The translations under genes and the position numbers were made by a program. A DNA stretch of 27,468 bases from NCBI GenBank assembly GCA_044375625.1, contig JBILMH010000022.1, forward strand, positions 1 through 27,468, given 5' to 3'. The notes under the pieces are model-generated. The model was not told where the DNA came from. It did no database searches and saw only the letters and a program-made list of their open reading frames with translations. The stretch is from CAISOG01 sp044375625. Its GTDB lineage: Bacteria; Pseudomonadota; Alphaproteobacteria; CAISOG01. Position 1 is the stretch's first letter. The number at the start of each line of letters is the position of its first letter. This document shows, piece after piece, positions 15,277 through 22,389 of this stretch.

Positions 15277-15462
15277 CTAGGCAGCAGGGTTATGGGCAAT
15301 CACGCGACGATCACGGTAGTAACCACAGGAAAAACAAACGTGATGACGTTGCTTTGTTTCCCCACAATTGCTGCAGGTTTCCGCCTGACCCGTGGTCACA
15401 TAATGGTGCGAACGCCGTTGGTCACGACGGGATTTAGAGGTTTTCTTTTTGGGTACGGCCAT
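15277..15462 (-). CDS. rpmF: 50S ribosomal protein L32
   Basis: A 61-residue ribosomal protein with the typical basic start MAVPKKKTSKSRRDQRRSHH. A zinc-binding set is made of Cys30, Cys33, Cys43 and Cys46, so this is the zinc-containing (C+) version. AGGAT lies nine bases before the ATG. plsX follows 86 bases later on the same strand, the standard rpmF-plsX pairing that links ribosome and lipid synthesis. The DUF177 (YceD) gene often found before rpmF is missing; the upstream neighbour is the sugar cluster. Confidence 0.97.
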   Translation of the reverse strand: MAVPKKKTSKSRRDQRRSHHYVTTGQAETCSNCGETKQRHHVCFSCGYYRDRRVIAHNPAA

Positions 15463-15511
15463 GGTTTTGTATCCTAATCACGCTGCACAGCAGCAGTATG
15501 TTCGAACAACG

Positions 15512-15540
15512 CTTATAACCAATTCAACAGAATAGGTAAA
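15512..15540 (-). promoter_or_regulatory. possible rpmF promoter
   Basis: On the minus strand TTTACC (four of six), a 17-base spacer and TATAAG (five of six) lie about 50 bases before the rpmF ATG. No terminator separates this from the end of the CmcI-like gene, so read-through from the sugar cluster is also possible. Confidence 0.4.
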
Positions 15541-15581
15541 GGGGGTATGATCATCTGCGCTGCGATTTTTGTTGTTTCCTG

Positions 15582-16346
15582 CTAAACCCGCTTCAGCCAG
15601 GCATTTGGCCAATAGGTAACGGGCTGATCCACCGCCCCTTCATTGAACTCAAAGGCGGGATAAGACAGCGTAAAGTCCTTATTGCTGGCCAAAAAGCTGT
15701 TAACCGCCGATTGCGGGTTGTTCCATTCCCAATCGGGGCTGGTGCGCGGTGCCCCCACCACCTCCTGCATAATGCCATCACAGGCGACGATATAGGAACC
15801 AGGCGTCACCAGCGGGCTGTACAACACCAACTCCTCCGCCACATGGTCGCGCAGGTGGTTGGAATCCAACAGCACCAGCACGGTTTCCCCCGGCTTAATC
15901 TGTGCCTTAACCTGATCCACCACGGCTTGATCAATCGAACTGCCCTCAATCATCGTCAGATAGCTGGCCAGCTCGTGCGATTCGATGGCCTGGCGGTTGT
16001 GGGGGCGGATATCAATGTCGATACCGATAACGCGCCCTTTGCCCATGGCCTTAAACAGGCTGGCGTAAAAAATCAGGCTGCCGCCGTGGGCAATACCGGT
16101 TTCGACGATCACATCAGGCTTTAGGGTGTAGATGACCTCAGCCAGGCGTATCATATCCTCTGGCATTTGGATTATCGGGCGCCCCATCCAGGTAAAGCTG
16201 TAAACATATTTGGCGTCCCAGCCCGCCCGCACCCAGCCTTTAGAGGCTGCCGCAAAGCCGGCGGCACTGTCCAACGGGTGTTGCACCGTCTGGCCGTTTT
16301 CAACAACGGTTACCATGGCTGTATCGGTATCGATGGTGATTTGCAT
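15582..16346 (-). CDS. CmcI-like SAM-dependent methyltransferase (cephalosporin hydroxylase family)
   Basis: A 254-residue Rossmann-fold enzyme of the CmcI family, whose members include rhamnosyl O-methyltransferases and the poorly named cephalosporin hydroxylases. The SAM site is seen in VIVETGIAHGGS and the following acidic VIGIDIDIRPHNRQAI. A metal-type LLDSNHLRDHVAEEL stretch comes later, and a WEWNNP block near the C-terminus is common in the family. It is the last gene of the nucleotide-sugar cluster: its ATG follows directly after the stop of the reductase gene. It probably O-methylates a sugar hydroxyl of the final product, but substrate and position are inferred from context only. 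Confidence 0.85.
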   Translation of the reverse strand: MQITIDTDTAMVTVVENGQTVQHPLDSAAGFAAASKGWVRAGWDAKYVYSFTWMGRPIIQMPEDMIRLAEVIYTLKPDVIVETGIAHGGSLIFYASLFKAMGKGRVIGIDIDIRPHNRQAIESHELASYLTMIEGSSIDQAVVDQVKAQIKPGETVLVLLDSNHLRDHVAEELVLYSPLVTPGSYIVACDGIMQEVVGAPRTSPDWEWNNPQSAVNSFLASNKDFTLSYPAFEFNEGAVDQPVTYWPNAWLKRV

Positions 16347-17210
16347 CTATCCCTCCGTAAGGCTAGCAAGTAATGACAAAAAACCCTGTTCAAAGGGGGT
16401 AGCATGAAAATTAAATGCCGTCTTTATTCGCGCAATGTCAATTGTTGGGTAATGCCGCAATGGGGCAGATGGATCGCTATGGCATGACCATTCAGGCCAG
16501 AAACGGTGAATGGCGGCGATTATATCGGCATGGCTGACAGCCTGCCCACTGGCCACATTGTACAGCCGATCCCCCCCATTCAGGGCAATGGCGGGCAGCA
16601 GGTTCACGACATCGGCCAGCGCGATGTAGTCCTTACAGGTTTGCGGATGATCCTGCAGCGTTAGGGGGCAATTGGCGCGGGCGGCCTCTATCAGGCTGCG
16701 CAAAAAGCTGGTGGGCAGGTTGCGGCCATAAACATTGGATAGGCGGGCAACCCGCACCATTGGCCGATTATCTGGCCGCGCATCGTTCAGGCACAGGCTT
16801 TCGCCCAACAGTTTGGACAGGTTGTACAGATCATCAGGGGTGTTGGGGTTGACGATTAGATCTGCCCCCTCATTCCCCAGCTCCACCCCCTGATAAACCC
16901 GCGTTGAGGATAGATACAGCAGGCTGTCAAAGCGGCCATCGCGCAACAGCTGGCTTAGCAGGCCAACATGCGCCTCAAGTGTGTCATGCGGCCGCCCACG
17001 GAAATCGGCGGTGCGGCCAATGGCGTAGATGACGTGGCCAAGATCCTGCTGCAACCAGCCGGTATCCTGGCGCGGCGGGGCGATCACGGTTGCGCCCACC
17101 GCTTTCAACCGCTCCACCAAGGCTTGCCCGACAAAACCCTGCCCGCCCAAAATCGTCCAGCGCGCCGCCGCCAGCGCAGCGTTGGTGGGCATGCCAGTAG
17201 CCGTCGTCAT
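16347..17210 (-). CDS. NAD-dependent sugar epimerase/dehydratase (SDR family, probable 4-ketoreductase)
   Basis: A 287-residue extended short-chain dehydrogenase. The nucleotide-binding loop GGQGFVG stands near the N-terminus, and the catalytic Ser/Tyr/Lys are visible in LYLSSTRVY and YNLSK. The later LSNVYGRN and CKDYIALADVV blocks are typical of sugar-nucleotide enzymes. The frame is open to 17354, but that part is a shadow of the acyltransferase gene. The true start is ATG 17210, which overlaps the acyltransferase stop as ATGA. In the pathway it probably reduces the 4-keto group after methylation and epimerisation, giving the finished CDP-deoxyhexose; which stereochemistry it makes cannot be read from sequence. 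Confidence 0.85.
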   Translation of the reverse strand: MTTATGMPTNAALAAARWTILGGQGFVGQALVERLKAVGATVIAPPRQDTGWLQQDLGHVIYAIGRTADFRGRPHDTLEAHVGLLSQLLRDGRFDSLLYLSSTRVYQGVELGNEGADLIVNPNTPDDLYNLSKLLGESLCLNDARPDNRPMVRVARLSNVYGRNLPTSFLRSLIEAARANCPLTLQDHPQTCKDYIALADVVNLLPAIALNGGDRLYNVASGQAVSHADIIAAIHRFWPEWSCHSDPSAPLRHYPTIDIARIKTAFNFHATPFEQGFLSLLASLTEG

Positions 17211-17695
17211 GACCGATAGCCCCGAACGGTGGCGGGCTGGCCATGGGCAATCGCATAAGCGGGAATCTCCCCCCGAACGATGCTGCCCGCGCCAATCACG
17301 CACCCCTGCCGCAGGATGGCACCGTCCAGCAACACGCAGTTGGCGCCAATCCATACATCATCCTCAATCACAATGCCGCCACGACTGGGCAAGAACCCCT
17401 GCTGCTTAATCGGGCGGGTGCGGTCTTGATAGGCGTGGTTAACGGGCGCCAGGGTGCAATTGGCGGCAATCGCCACCTGTTGACCAATGATGATACCATT
17501 GCCGCTGTACAGCACGCAGCCAGAGTTAATCACGCTGCCCGCGCCAATGATGACATCGCCGACGCCGCCAGCGGGCTTAATTTTCACAAAGGCATCAATG
17601 ATTACCCCCGCGCCGATAACCAGGCGGGTTCCGCGTTGCGAATCCTCTAAATCCGCCAGGGGGGAAATTTTTGCGGTGGGGTCAAGTTGGATCAT
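17207..17695 (-). CDS. hexapeptide-repeat acyltransferase (sugar O-/N-acetyltransferase type)
   Basis: A left-handed beta-helix acyltransferase of 162 residues. It is built from repeats such as VIIGAGSVINSGCVL, IIIGQQVAIAANCTL, VWIGANCVLLDGAIL and CVIGAGSIVRGEIP, ending with the family tail AYAIAHGQPATVRGY. The catalytic His is probably the one in PVNHAYQD. ATG 17695 overlaps the stop of the RfbC-like gene as ATGA, so translation is coupled; the upstream extension of the frame to 17737 is a shadow. It most likely acetylates the sugar made by the neighbouring enzymes, but an acyl group other than acetyl cannot be ruled out. Confidence 0.88.
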   Translation of the reverse strand: MIQLDPTAKISPLADLEDSQRGTRLVIGAGVIIDAFVKIKPAGGVGDVIIGAGSVINSGCVLYSGNGIIIGQQVAIAANCTLAPVNHAYQDRTRPIKQQGFLPSRGGIVIEDDVWIGANCVLLDGAILRQGCVIGAGSIVRGEIPAYAIAHGQPATVRGYRS

Positions 17696-18246
17696 GATGG
17701 GGAATGGCTGGCTAGATGGTCGGCCAGGCTTGGCCATTGCTTATCCCGCTCCGAAATCACGGAAACTGCTAATGGCCAGGGAATGGCCAGTGCAGGGTCA
17801 TCATGGCGGATGCCACGGCTTAGTAGCGCATCATAGGGGGCGGAGATAAGGTACAACAGCTGGCTGTTCGGCTGCAGGCTTTGAAAACCATGGGCGCAGC
17901 CGGCAGGCAGATAAAGGGCTTGCGGTGCATCCGCGGTCAGCTCCACCGTCACGGTCTGGCGAAAGCTGGGGGAATCGGGGCGCAAATCCACCCCCACGTC
18001 GAACACCCCGCCGCGCAGGCAGCGAACCATCTTCGCCTCAGCCATTGGCGCCAGTTGGAAATGCAGACCACGCAGGGTGCCCGCAGTGATGTTGTCGGAC
18101 AGGCTGCACAGGGCGGGCTGATCCATCATGCCAGCCTGGCGAAAAAAGCTGGCGTCAAACAGGGTGTCAAAACTGCCGCGCGTATCGGCAAACGCTTTGC
18201 TGTGAAGGATATAGGCGCCCATGATGGCGGTCGGCTGAATCTCCAT
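17692..18246 (-). CDS. RfbC/RmlC-like sugar 3,5-epimerase
   Basis: A cupin-fold epimerase of 184 residues related to dTDP-4-dehydrorhamnose 3,5-epimerase. The active-site His lies in TLRGLHFQ. The chain continues with VFDVGVDLRPDSPSF, LYLPAGCAHGFQSL (a family block), a Tyr in APYD at the catalytic tyrosine position, and a C-terminal GIRHDDPALAIPWP. The start is ATG 18246, with GAGG ten bases upstream, rather than TTG 18252. Because the cluster makes a CDP- and not a dTDP-sugar, and rmlA/B/D are absent, the substrate is probably the CDP-4-keto-6-deoxyhexose (perhaps C-methylated), with epimerisation at C5 or at C3 and C5. It follows the methyltransferase gene after 17 bases. Confidence 0.88.
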   Translation of the reverse strand: MEIQPTAIMGAYILHSKAFADTRGSFDTLFDASFFRQAGMMDQPALCSLSDNITAGTLRGLHFQLAPMAEAKMVRCLRGGVFDVGVDLRPDSPSFRQTVTVELTADAPQALYLPAGCAHGFQSLQPNSQLLYLISAPYDALLSRGIRHDDPALAIPWPLAVSVISERDKQWPSLADHLASHSPS

Positions 18247-18263
18247 AGCCAAAAAGCCTCAGG

Positions 18264-19562
18264 CTAAATAATCCGAAATTGGGGAATGGGGACAATGAAC
18301 TGCCCACCCCATTTTCGAATATGATGCATTTCTTGCATGATTTCGCCCGCGATATTCCAGGGCAGAATCAGCACAAAGTCTGGCTTATCCTCAGCAATCA
18401 CATCAGGCGACAGAATGGGAATCAAGGTGCCAGGCAGAAATCGTCCTTGTTTTTTGTGAACATTGCGATCGACGGTGTAATCCAACATGTCGCGGCGGAT
18501 GCCGCAGTAGTTCAGCAGGGTGTTGCCCTTAGCGGGTGCGCCATAGCCCACGATGCGCTTCCCCTGACGTTTCAGGGTTATCAGGTTGCTTAGCAGATCG
18601 TATTTCAGCTCACGCACCTTATCGGCAAAGCTGGTATAGGTGGCCAACGTATCCAACCCCGCCGCCTTTTCCTTTTTGCGCATCGCCTCCACCGCGGGGC
18701 TTTCGGGCTGCGAATGACTCAGGTGACAGCCGTAGTAGCGCAAGCTGCCGCCATGGGTGGTCAACTCCTCCACATCAAAAATCCTCAGGCCGTGGGCGCG
18801 AAAGATTCGCTCAACCGATAACAGCGAAAGATAGGAAAAATGTTCGTGATAGATGGTGTCGAACTGGTTCAGGGCAATCAGTTGCAACAGGTGCGGTGCC
18901 TCAACCGTAATGACACCTTCGGGCTTCAGCACAATTTTCATGCCGGCGACAAAATCATTAATATCGGGCACATGCGCCAACACATTGTTGGCAATCAACA
19001 CGTCTGCCGTCTCACCCGCCTTGGCCATTTGGTTGGCTAGATTGACGCCAAAAAAGGCAACGGTGGTCGGTATCCCCTTATCCGCAATGGCAATTTCGGC
19101 GACATTGGCGGCGGGCTCTATCCCCAGCACTTGGCAACCAAGCTTTTGGAAATATTGCAACAGATAACCATCATTGCTGGCCAGCTCCACCACCCGATGC
19201 GCTGATCCCAGTTGCCACCGCTTGGTCATCATGTCGGCGTAGTCGGATACATGCAGCAGCCAGCTGCTGGAAAAAGACGAGAAATAGGCGTATTCGCTGA
19301 AAATTTCTTCGGCCGACACATGAACGGGCAGCTGCGTCAGCCAGCATTGATCGCACACATAGACGTGCAGCGGGTAAAAACGCTGCATCCGCGCAACATC
19401 CTCGGGCTCAATATAATTGTTGGCCAGCGGGCTGACCCCCAGGTCGGCAAAGCTGTGATGCAGTGGGTGGTTGCAATGGCGGCAACTGATTTGGCTGCGC
19501 GATTGCAAATGCGCTAAAGAGGTTGGGGCAGGGGGATGAGTCGGTTTCAAAGGCAAGGCCAT
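18264..19562 (-). CDS. zinc-finger sugar C-methyltransferase (TylC3/TcaB9 type)
   Basis: A three-domain enzyme of 432 residues that places a branch methyl on a 4-keto sugar nucleotide using SAM. The N-terminal zinc domain has Cys27, Cys30, Cys70 and Cys73. The SAM-binding loop reads ELASNDG (126-132) followed by the acidic IEPAAN. A YHEHFSYLS block (238-246) carries the His residues that act as base in TcaB9 and TylC3. The C-terminal domain includes VGYGAPAKGNTLLNY, typical of this family (Methyltransf_13/Methyltransf_14 pattern). In known members the methyl goes to C3 next to the keto group, so a 3-C-methyl product is the best guess. A 187-base gap with its own regulatory elements precedes it, so it probably starts a transcript. 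Confidence 0.9.
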   Translation of the reverse strand: MALPLKPTHPPAPTSLAHLQSRSQISCRHCNHPLHHSFADLGVSPLANNYIEPEDVARMQRFYPLHVYVCDQCWLTQLPVHVSAEEIFSEYAYFSSFSSSWLLHVSDYADMMTKRWQLGSAHRVVELASNDGYLLQYFQKLGCQVLGIEPAANVAEIAIADKGIPTTVAFFGVNLANQMAKAGETADVLIANNVLAHVPDINDFVAGMKIVLKPEGVITVEAPHLLQLIALNQFDTIYHEHFSYLSLLSVERIFRAHGLRIFDVEELTTHGGSLRYYGCHLSHSQPESPAVEAMRKKEKAAGLDTLATYTSFADKVRELKYDLLSNLITLKRQGKRIVGYGAPAKGNTLLNYCGIRRDMLDYTVDRNVHKKQGRFLPGTLIPILSPDVIAEDKPDFVLILPWNIAGEIMQEMHHIRKWGGQFIVPIPQFRII

Positions 19563-19749
19563 TGGTTATACGCACGGCAAGAGTGGGGCAAAAACAAAAG
19601 ATGGCAGCACGAAAAGCACTTCTTAACGATTTAGCGCGTTAGGGTTAAGAAATCGTTAGGAAATCGGCTTTGGCCTTGGCCAGGAACGCCGAGGCCAGGA
19701 TTGCTCAAAAGCCCAAGTTATCTCTTTCGCGGCCTAACAGAAGGGGCAC
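19563..19749. other. 187-base intergenic region between rfbG and the C-methyltransferase gene
   Basis: The only sizeable gap in the long minus-strand run. It contains a 9-base inverted repeat and a CtrA-like element (listed separately). A TGGCCT...AGGCCA inverted repeat near 19670-19700 is also present but has no T run after it. No small gene was found. Confidence 0.6.
19624..19658. repeat. inverted repeat TAACGATTT-N17-AAATCGTTA
   Basis: Perfect 9-base arms at 19624-19632 and 19650-19658, about 60-95 bases upstream of the C-methyltransferase ATG. The arrangement suits a dimeric regulator. The right arm merges with a CTAA-N7-TTAAC element on the minus strand (19659-19644), one mismatch from the CtrA consensus. 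Confidence 0.5.
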
Positions 19750-20916
19750 TTATTCTGGCAGGGCGTCCGCGTAGCGTGCCAATTGCTGATAACACAGTTC
19801 CCTTAAGCTTGCCGCCGAAGCGCCACCCGCCCAGTTGTGGTACCAGGCAATGGTTTGCTCGATGGTTTCCGCCAAGCCCCAGCGGGGTTGCCAGCCTAGC
19901 TTTTGGTGCGCCTTACGGCTGGAAAGATCCAGCAAGGTGGCCTCATAGGGGGCGTTGGGGTCGGCTATATTCTGCCAGCCAGCCTGTTTGTTGTCTTGGG
20001 ATTTGGATGCAGCAGATTTAGAGCCAGCCTGGTTCCAAGCCTGGCAGGATTGCTCCACCAGTTGCGCGACGGGAACGACCGACGCCGCGGGGGGGCCAAA
20101 GTTCCAAGCCTGGCTGAATTCCAGGGGGCGTTCCGCCAAAGCCTTGCTCAGGTGCAACAGGCCGTCAACCACCGCGATAACATGTTGCCATGGCCGTACC
20201 GCCTGAGGAGAACGGACGGCTAGGGATTGCCCCGCGCAAACCGCGCGTACCAAATCGGGGATGATGCGGTCGTTGGCAAAATCGCCGCCGCCAATCACAT
20301 TGCCCGCCCGCACGGTTGCCAGCCCAATGGGGGAGGGGGCTTTAAGAAAATAGCTGGAACGATAGGCGGCGGCCACCATTTCCTGCGCCGCCTTGCTGCA
20401 ACCATAGGGTTCATAGCCACCCAGGGCATCATCCTCCCGATAATCCCACACCCATTCACGGTTGAGATAGACCTTGTCGGTGGTCATCACCACCACCGCT
20501 TGTAGGGTGGTCAGCGGGCGAAGGCTTTGCAGCAGGTGGGTTGTGCCCATAACGTTGGTGGCAAAATTGCCAACAGGATCAGCAAAGGCCGCCCGTACCA
20601 GGGGTTGCGCCGCCAGATGCAGCACGATAGAGGGTTCGCCATGCGCTGCGCTGATCGCGGCCACCGCCCGCGCTGTCGCGTCGCTATCGCGCAAATCGGT
20701 CAAATGATGGCCAGCCATGTGGTCGGCCAGCTCGGTTAAGGCAAACAGGCTGGGGGAATCGCTAGGCGGCGGCAGGCTGATACCGCTGACCCGTGCGCCC
20801 AGTTGCAGCAGTTGCCAGCTAAGCCAGCCACCAATAAAGCCGGTATGGCCAGTGACCAGGACGTGTCGGTTTTGCCAAAAGCTCATGACCGCATCACGCG
20901 CTACCAAGTTTTCCAT
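19750..20916 (-). CDS. rfbG: CDP-glucose 4,6-dehydratase
   Basis: Makes CDP-4-keto-6-deoxyglucose from CDP-glucose, the branch point of CDP-deoxysugar synthesis. It is an extended SDR of 388 residues with the NAD loop TGHTGFIGG (22-30), the family-specific TTDKVYLNREW (145-155) and the catalytic YGCSK with Tyr171 and Lys175. The text around these motifs is closer to RfbG than to RmlB (dTDP-glucose dehydratase). A second ATG at 20886 would be nearer the usual family length, but AAGGGG nine bases before ATG 20916 supports the longer form, which overlaps rfbF by 16 bases. It is coupled to rfbF upstream. No RfbH-type 3-dehydrase is present, so the 3-hydroxyl should be retained. Confidence 0.93.
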   Translation of the reverse strand: MENLVARDAVMSFWQNRHVLVTGHTGFIGGWLSWQLLQLGARVSGISLPPPSDSPSLFALTELADHMAGHHLTDLRDSDATARAVAAISAAHGEPSIVLHLAAQPLVRAAFADPVGNFATNVMGTTHLLQSLRPLTTLQAVVVMTTDKVYLNREWVWDYREDDALGGYEPYGCSKAAQEMVAAAYRSSYFLKAPSPIGLATVRAGNVIGGGDFANDRIIPDLVRAVCAGQSLAVRSPQAVRPWQHVIAVVDGLLHLSKALAERPLEFSQAWNFGPPAASVVPVAQLVEQSCQAWNQAGSKSAASKSQDNKQAGWQNIADPNAPYEATLLDLSSRKAHQKLGWQPRWGLAETIEQTIAWYHNWAGGASAASLRELCYQQLARYADALPE

Positions 20917-21731
20917 GGCGAATGCCCCTTAGCCCACATATCACGCAACATTTGCGTTTCGCGGTAGGTATCCATCGCCTGCCAAAAACCATCATGTTCG
21001 TAAACCGACAGCTGATGATCTTCAGCCAATTGTTGCAGCACGTCGGTTTCCAGCACCACATCGTCGCGCGTAGGATCAACCTGATCAAAGGCGGCGCGCT
21101 CAAAGACCTGAAAGCCGCCATTAATCCAACCAGCGCTGATTTGGGGCTTTTCCTGAAAATTGGTCACCTTACCATCCTCTAACTTCAGCTCGCCAAAGCG
21201 GGATGAGGGGCGAACCGCCGTCAAGGTGGCCAGGCGGCCGCCGTCTTGATGGCATTGCAGCAGGGCGTGCAAATCGACATTGGACAGCCCATCGCCATAG
21301 GTCACAAAAAAGGTTTTGCTTTTCAAATAGGGTAGAACGCGGTTAATGCGGCTGGCCGTTTGGCTGTCGGCGCCGGTTTCGATCAGATTCACCCGCCAAT
21401 CCTCAATCTTCCGTTCATCCAAAAACTCAACCCCGCTACCGCGAATGGGGCCATGCTGGCTGAAATCAATCGAAAAGTTGATGTCGCGATAGCGATAGTC
21501 CAGAAAATAATTTTTGATGATGCCGCCTTTATAGCCTAGGCACAGATAGAAATTTCGTACGCCCGCTTGATAGTAGTGTTTCATAATATGCCACATGATG
21601 GGGCGACCACCGATGTCCACCATTGGCTTAGGAATAAACTCCGTCTCCTCACGTAGGCGGGTACCTTGCCCCCCACACAGGATAATCGCAGGAATATCGG
21701 CCAATGAGGGGGTGGTTGATAGGGGCTTCAT
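20901..21731 (-). CDS. rfbF: glucose-1-phosphate cytidylyltransferase
   Basis: Joins CTP and glucose-1-phosphate to CDP-glucose, the entry step of this cluster. The nucleotidyl-transferase signature reads LCGGQGTRLREET (18-30), followed by the substrate-site IPKPMVDIGGRPIMWHIMKHY. Later come YLCLGYKGGIIKNYFLDY and FFVTYGDGLSNVD, both diagnostic of RfbF as opposed to RmlA or GalU. I start at ATG 21731, with GAGGT six bases upstream, not at the in-frame TTG 21746. rfbG overlaps its end. The gene begins only 54 bases after the stop of fliW, with no visible terminator between, so transcription from the flagellar operon may continue into it. Confidence 0.95.
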   Translation of the reverse strand: MKPLSTTPSLADIPAIILCGGQGTRLREETEFIPKPMVDIGGRPIMWHIMKHYYQAGVRNFYLCLGYKGGIIKNYFLDYRYRDINFSIDFSQHGPIRGSGVEFLDERKIEDWRVNLIETGADSQTASRINRVLPYLKSKTFFVTYGDGLSNVDLHALLQCHQDGGRLATLTAVRPSSRFGELKLEDGKVTNFQEKPQISAGWINGGFQVFERAAFDQVDPTRDDVVLETDVLQQLAEDHQLSVYEHDGFWQAMDTYRETQMLRDMWAKGHSPWKTW

Positions 21732-21785
21732 CAAAATACCTCGCAAAGGCCAAGTTTATGGGTGACGATTACAGACGGACGGCGG

Positions 21786-22379
21786 TTAGGATGGGGATGC
21801 AGAATTTTCAGCCGTTGTACCGCTGCTGTCAATAACCAACGGCATCCGCACGGGATAGTTGGGATTGCTAAGAACATGTTGGCGCCCAATCCGCTGCGTG
21901 CTGTCGGCAATTACCGGCGCCCGCACATTCAGGGACATTTGCATATCGTCATCCCCCTTATCTTTGCGAAGGGTGATGATAAAGAAGAACAGGCTAACAC
22001 TGGGGTCAAAGCCAAGCAGGTTGCAGGCGTCTAGGGCATCGGCCTTTGTAATCAGCTCATTCTCAGGCCCGCGGGGCAGGACGATAAAGGACAGCTTTGG
22101 CTCATTCAAACATTGCAACAGTTGTAAGTTGGATCCAGGGGCAAGGTCATCCAAGCTGGCCAAGCCAAATTCCCGCGCAGTGGCAAAACCGACGACACCA
22201 TGGGGAAAGGTGATGGCCGCCTTGCGCTTAAAGGTAAAGCGACCAAGGTTGTTTTGCACCTCAACAGTGGGGGCGGGTGGCGTAGATGTTGGTATTGTCA
22301 TTGATGGTGCTTCGTTCATCAGAGGTAGCGTTGGGGGCAGATCCGATGGATGGTGATACAAGATGGATTGGTTTAACAT
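21786..22379 (-). CDS. fliW: flagellar assembly factor FliW
   Basis: FliW binds flagellin and, in bacteria where it has been studied, frees or inhibits CsrA so that flagellin translation follows filament export. The protein has the FliW core (FKRKAAITFPHGVVGF, then LQCLNEPKLSFIVL and a later MQMSLNVRAPVIADSTQRIGRQHVL, where family members read NLxAPIxxNxxxxxxxQxxL). Residues 1-40 are an extra Pro/Thr-rich tail, making 197 residues where 130-160 is usual. GGAG eight bases before the ATG supports the long start. It is the last gene of the flgI-fliW group, ten bases after flgL. No csrA and no flagellin gene lie within the window. Classical Caulobacter and rhizobia use FlbT/FlaF for filament control, so FliW is of interest here. 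Confidence 0.9.
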   Translation of the reverse strand: MLNQSILYHHPSDLPPTLPLMNEAPSMTIPTSTPPAPTVEVQNNLGRFTFKRKAAITFPHGVVGFATAREFGLASLDDLAPGSNLQLLQCLNEPKLSFIVLPRGPENELITKADALDACNLLGFDPSVSLFFFIITLRKDKGDDDMQMSLNVRAPVIADSTQRIGRQHVLSNPNYPVRMPLVIDSSGTTAENSASPS

Positions 22380-22389
22380 TTTTTGTCTC

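Noticed and set aside
17211..17354. 48-residue N-terminal extension of the SDR enzyme
   Set aside because: It overlaps the acyltransferase gene in another frame and has no relation to the family; the ATGA junction gives the natural start.
17692..18246. dTDP-rhamnose pathway
   Set aside because: rmlA, rmlB and rmlD are absent and the nucleotidyltransferase and dehydratase are of the CDP type.
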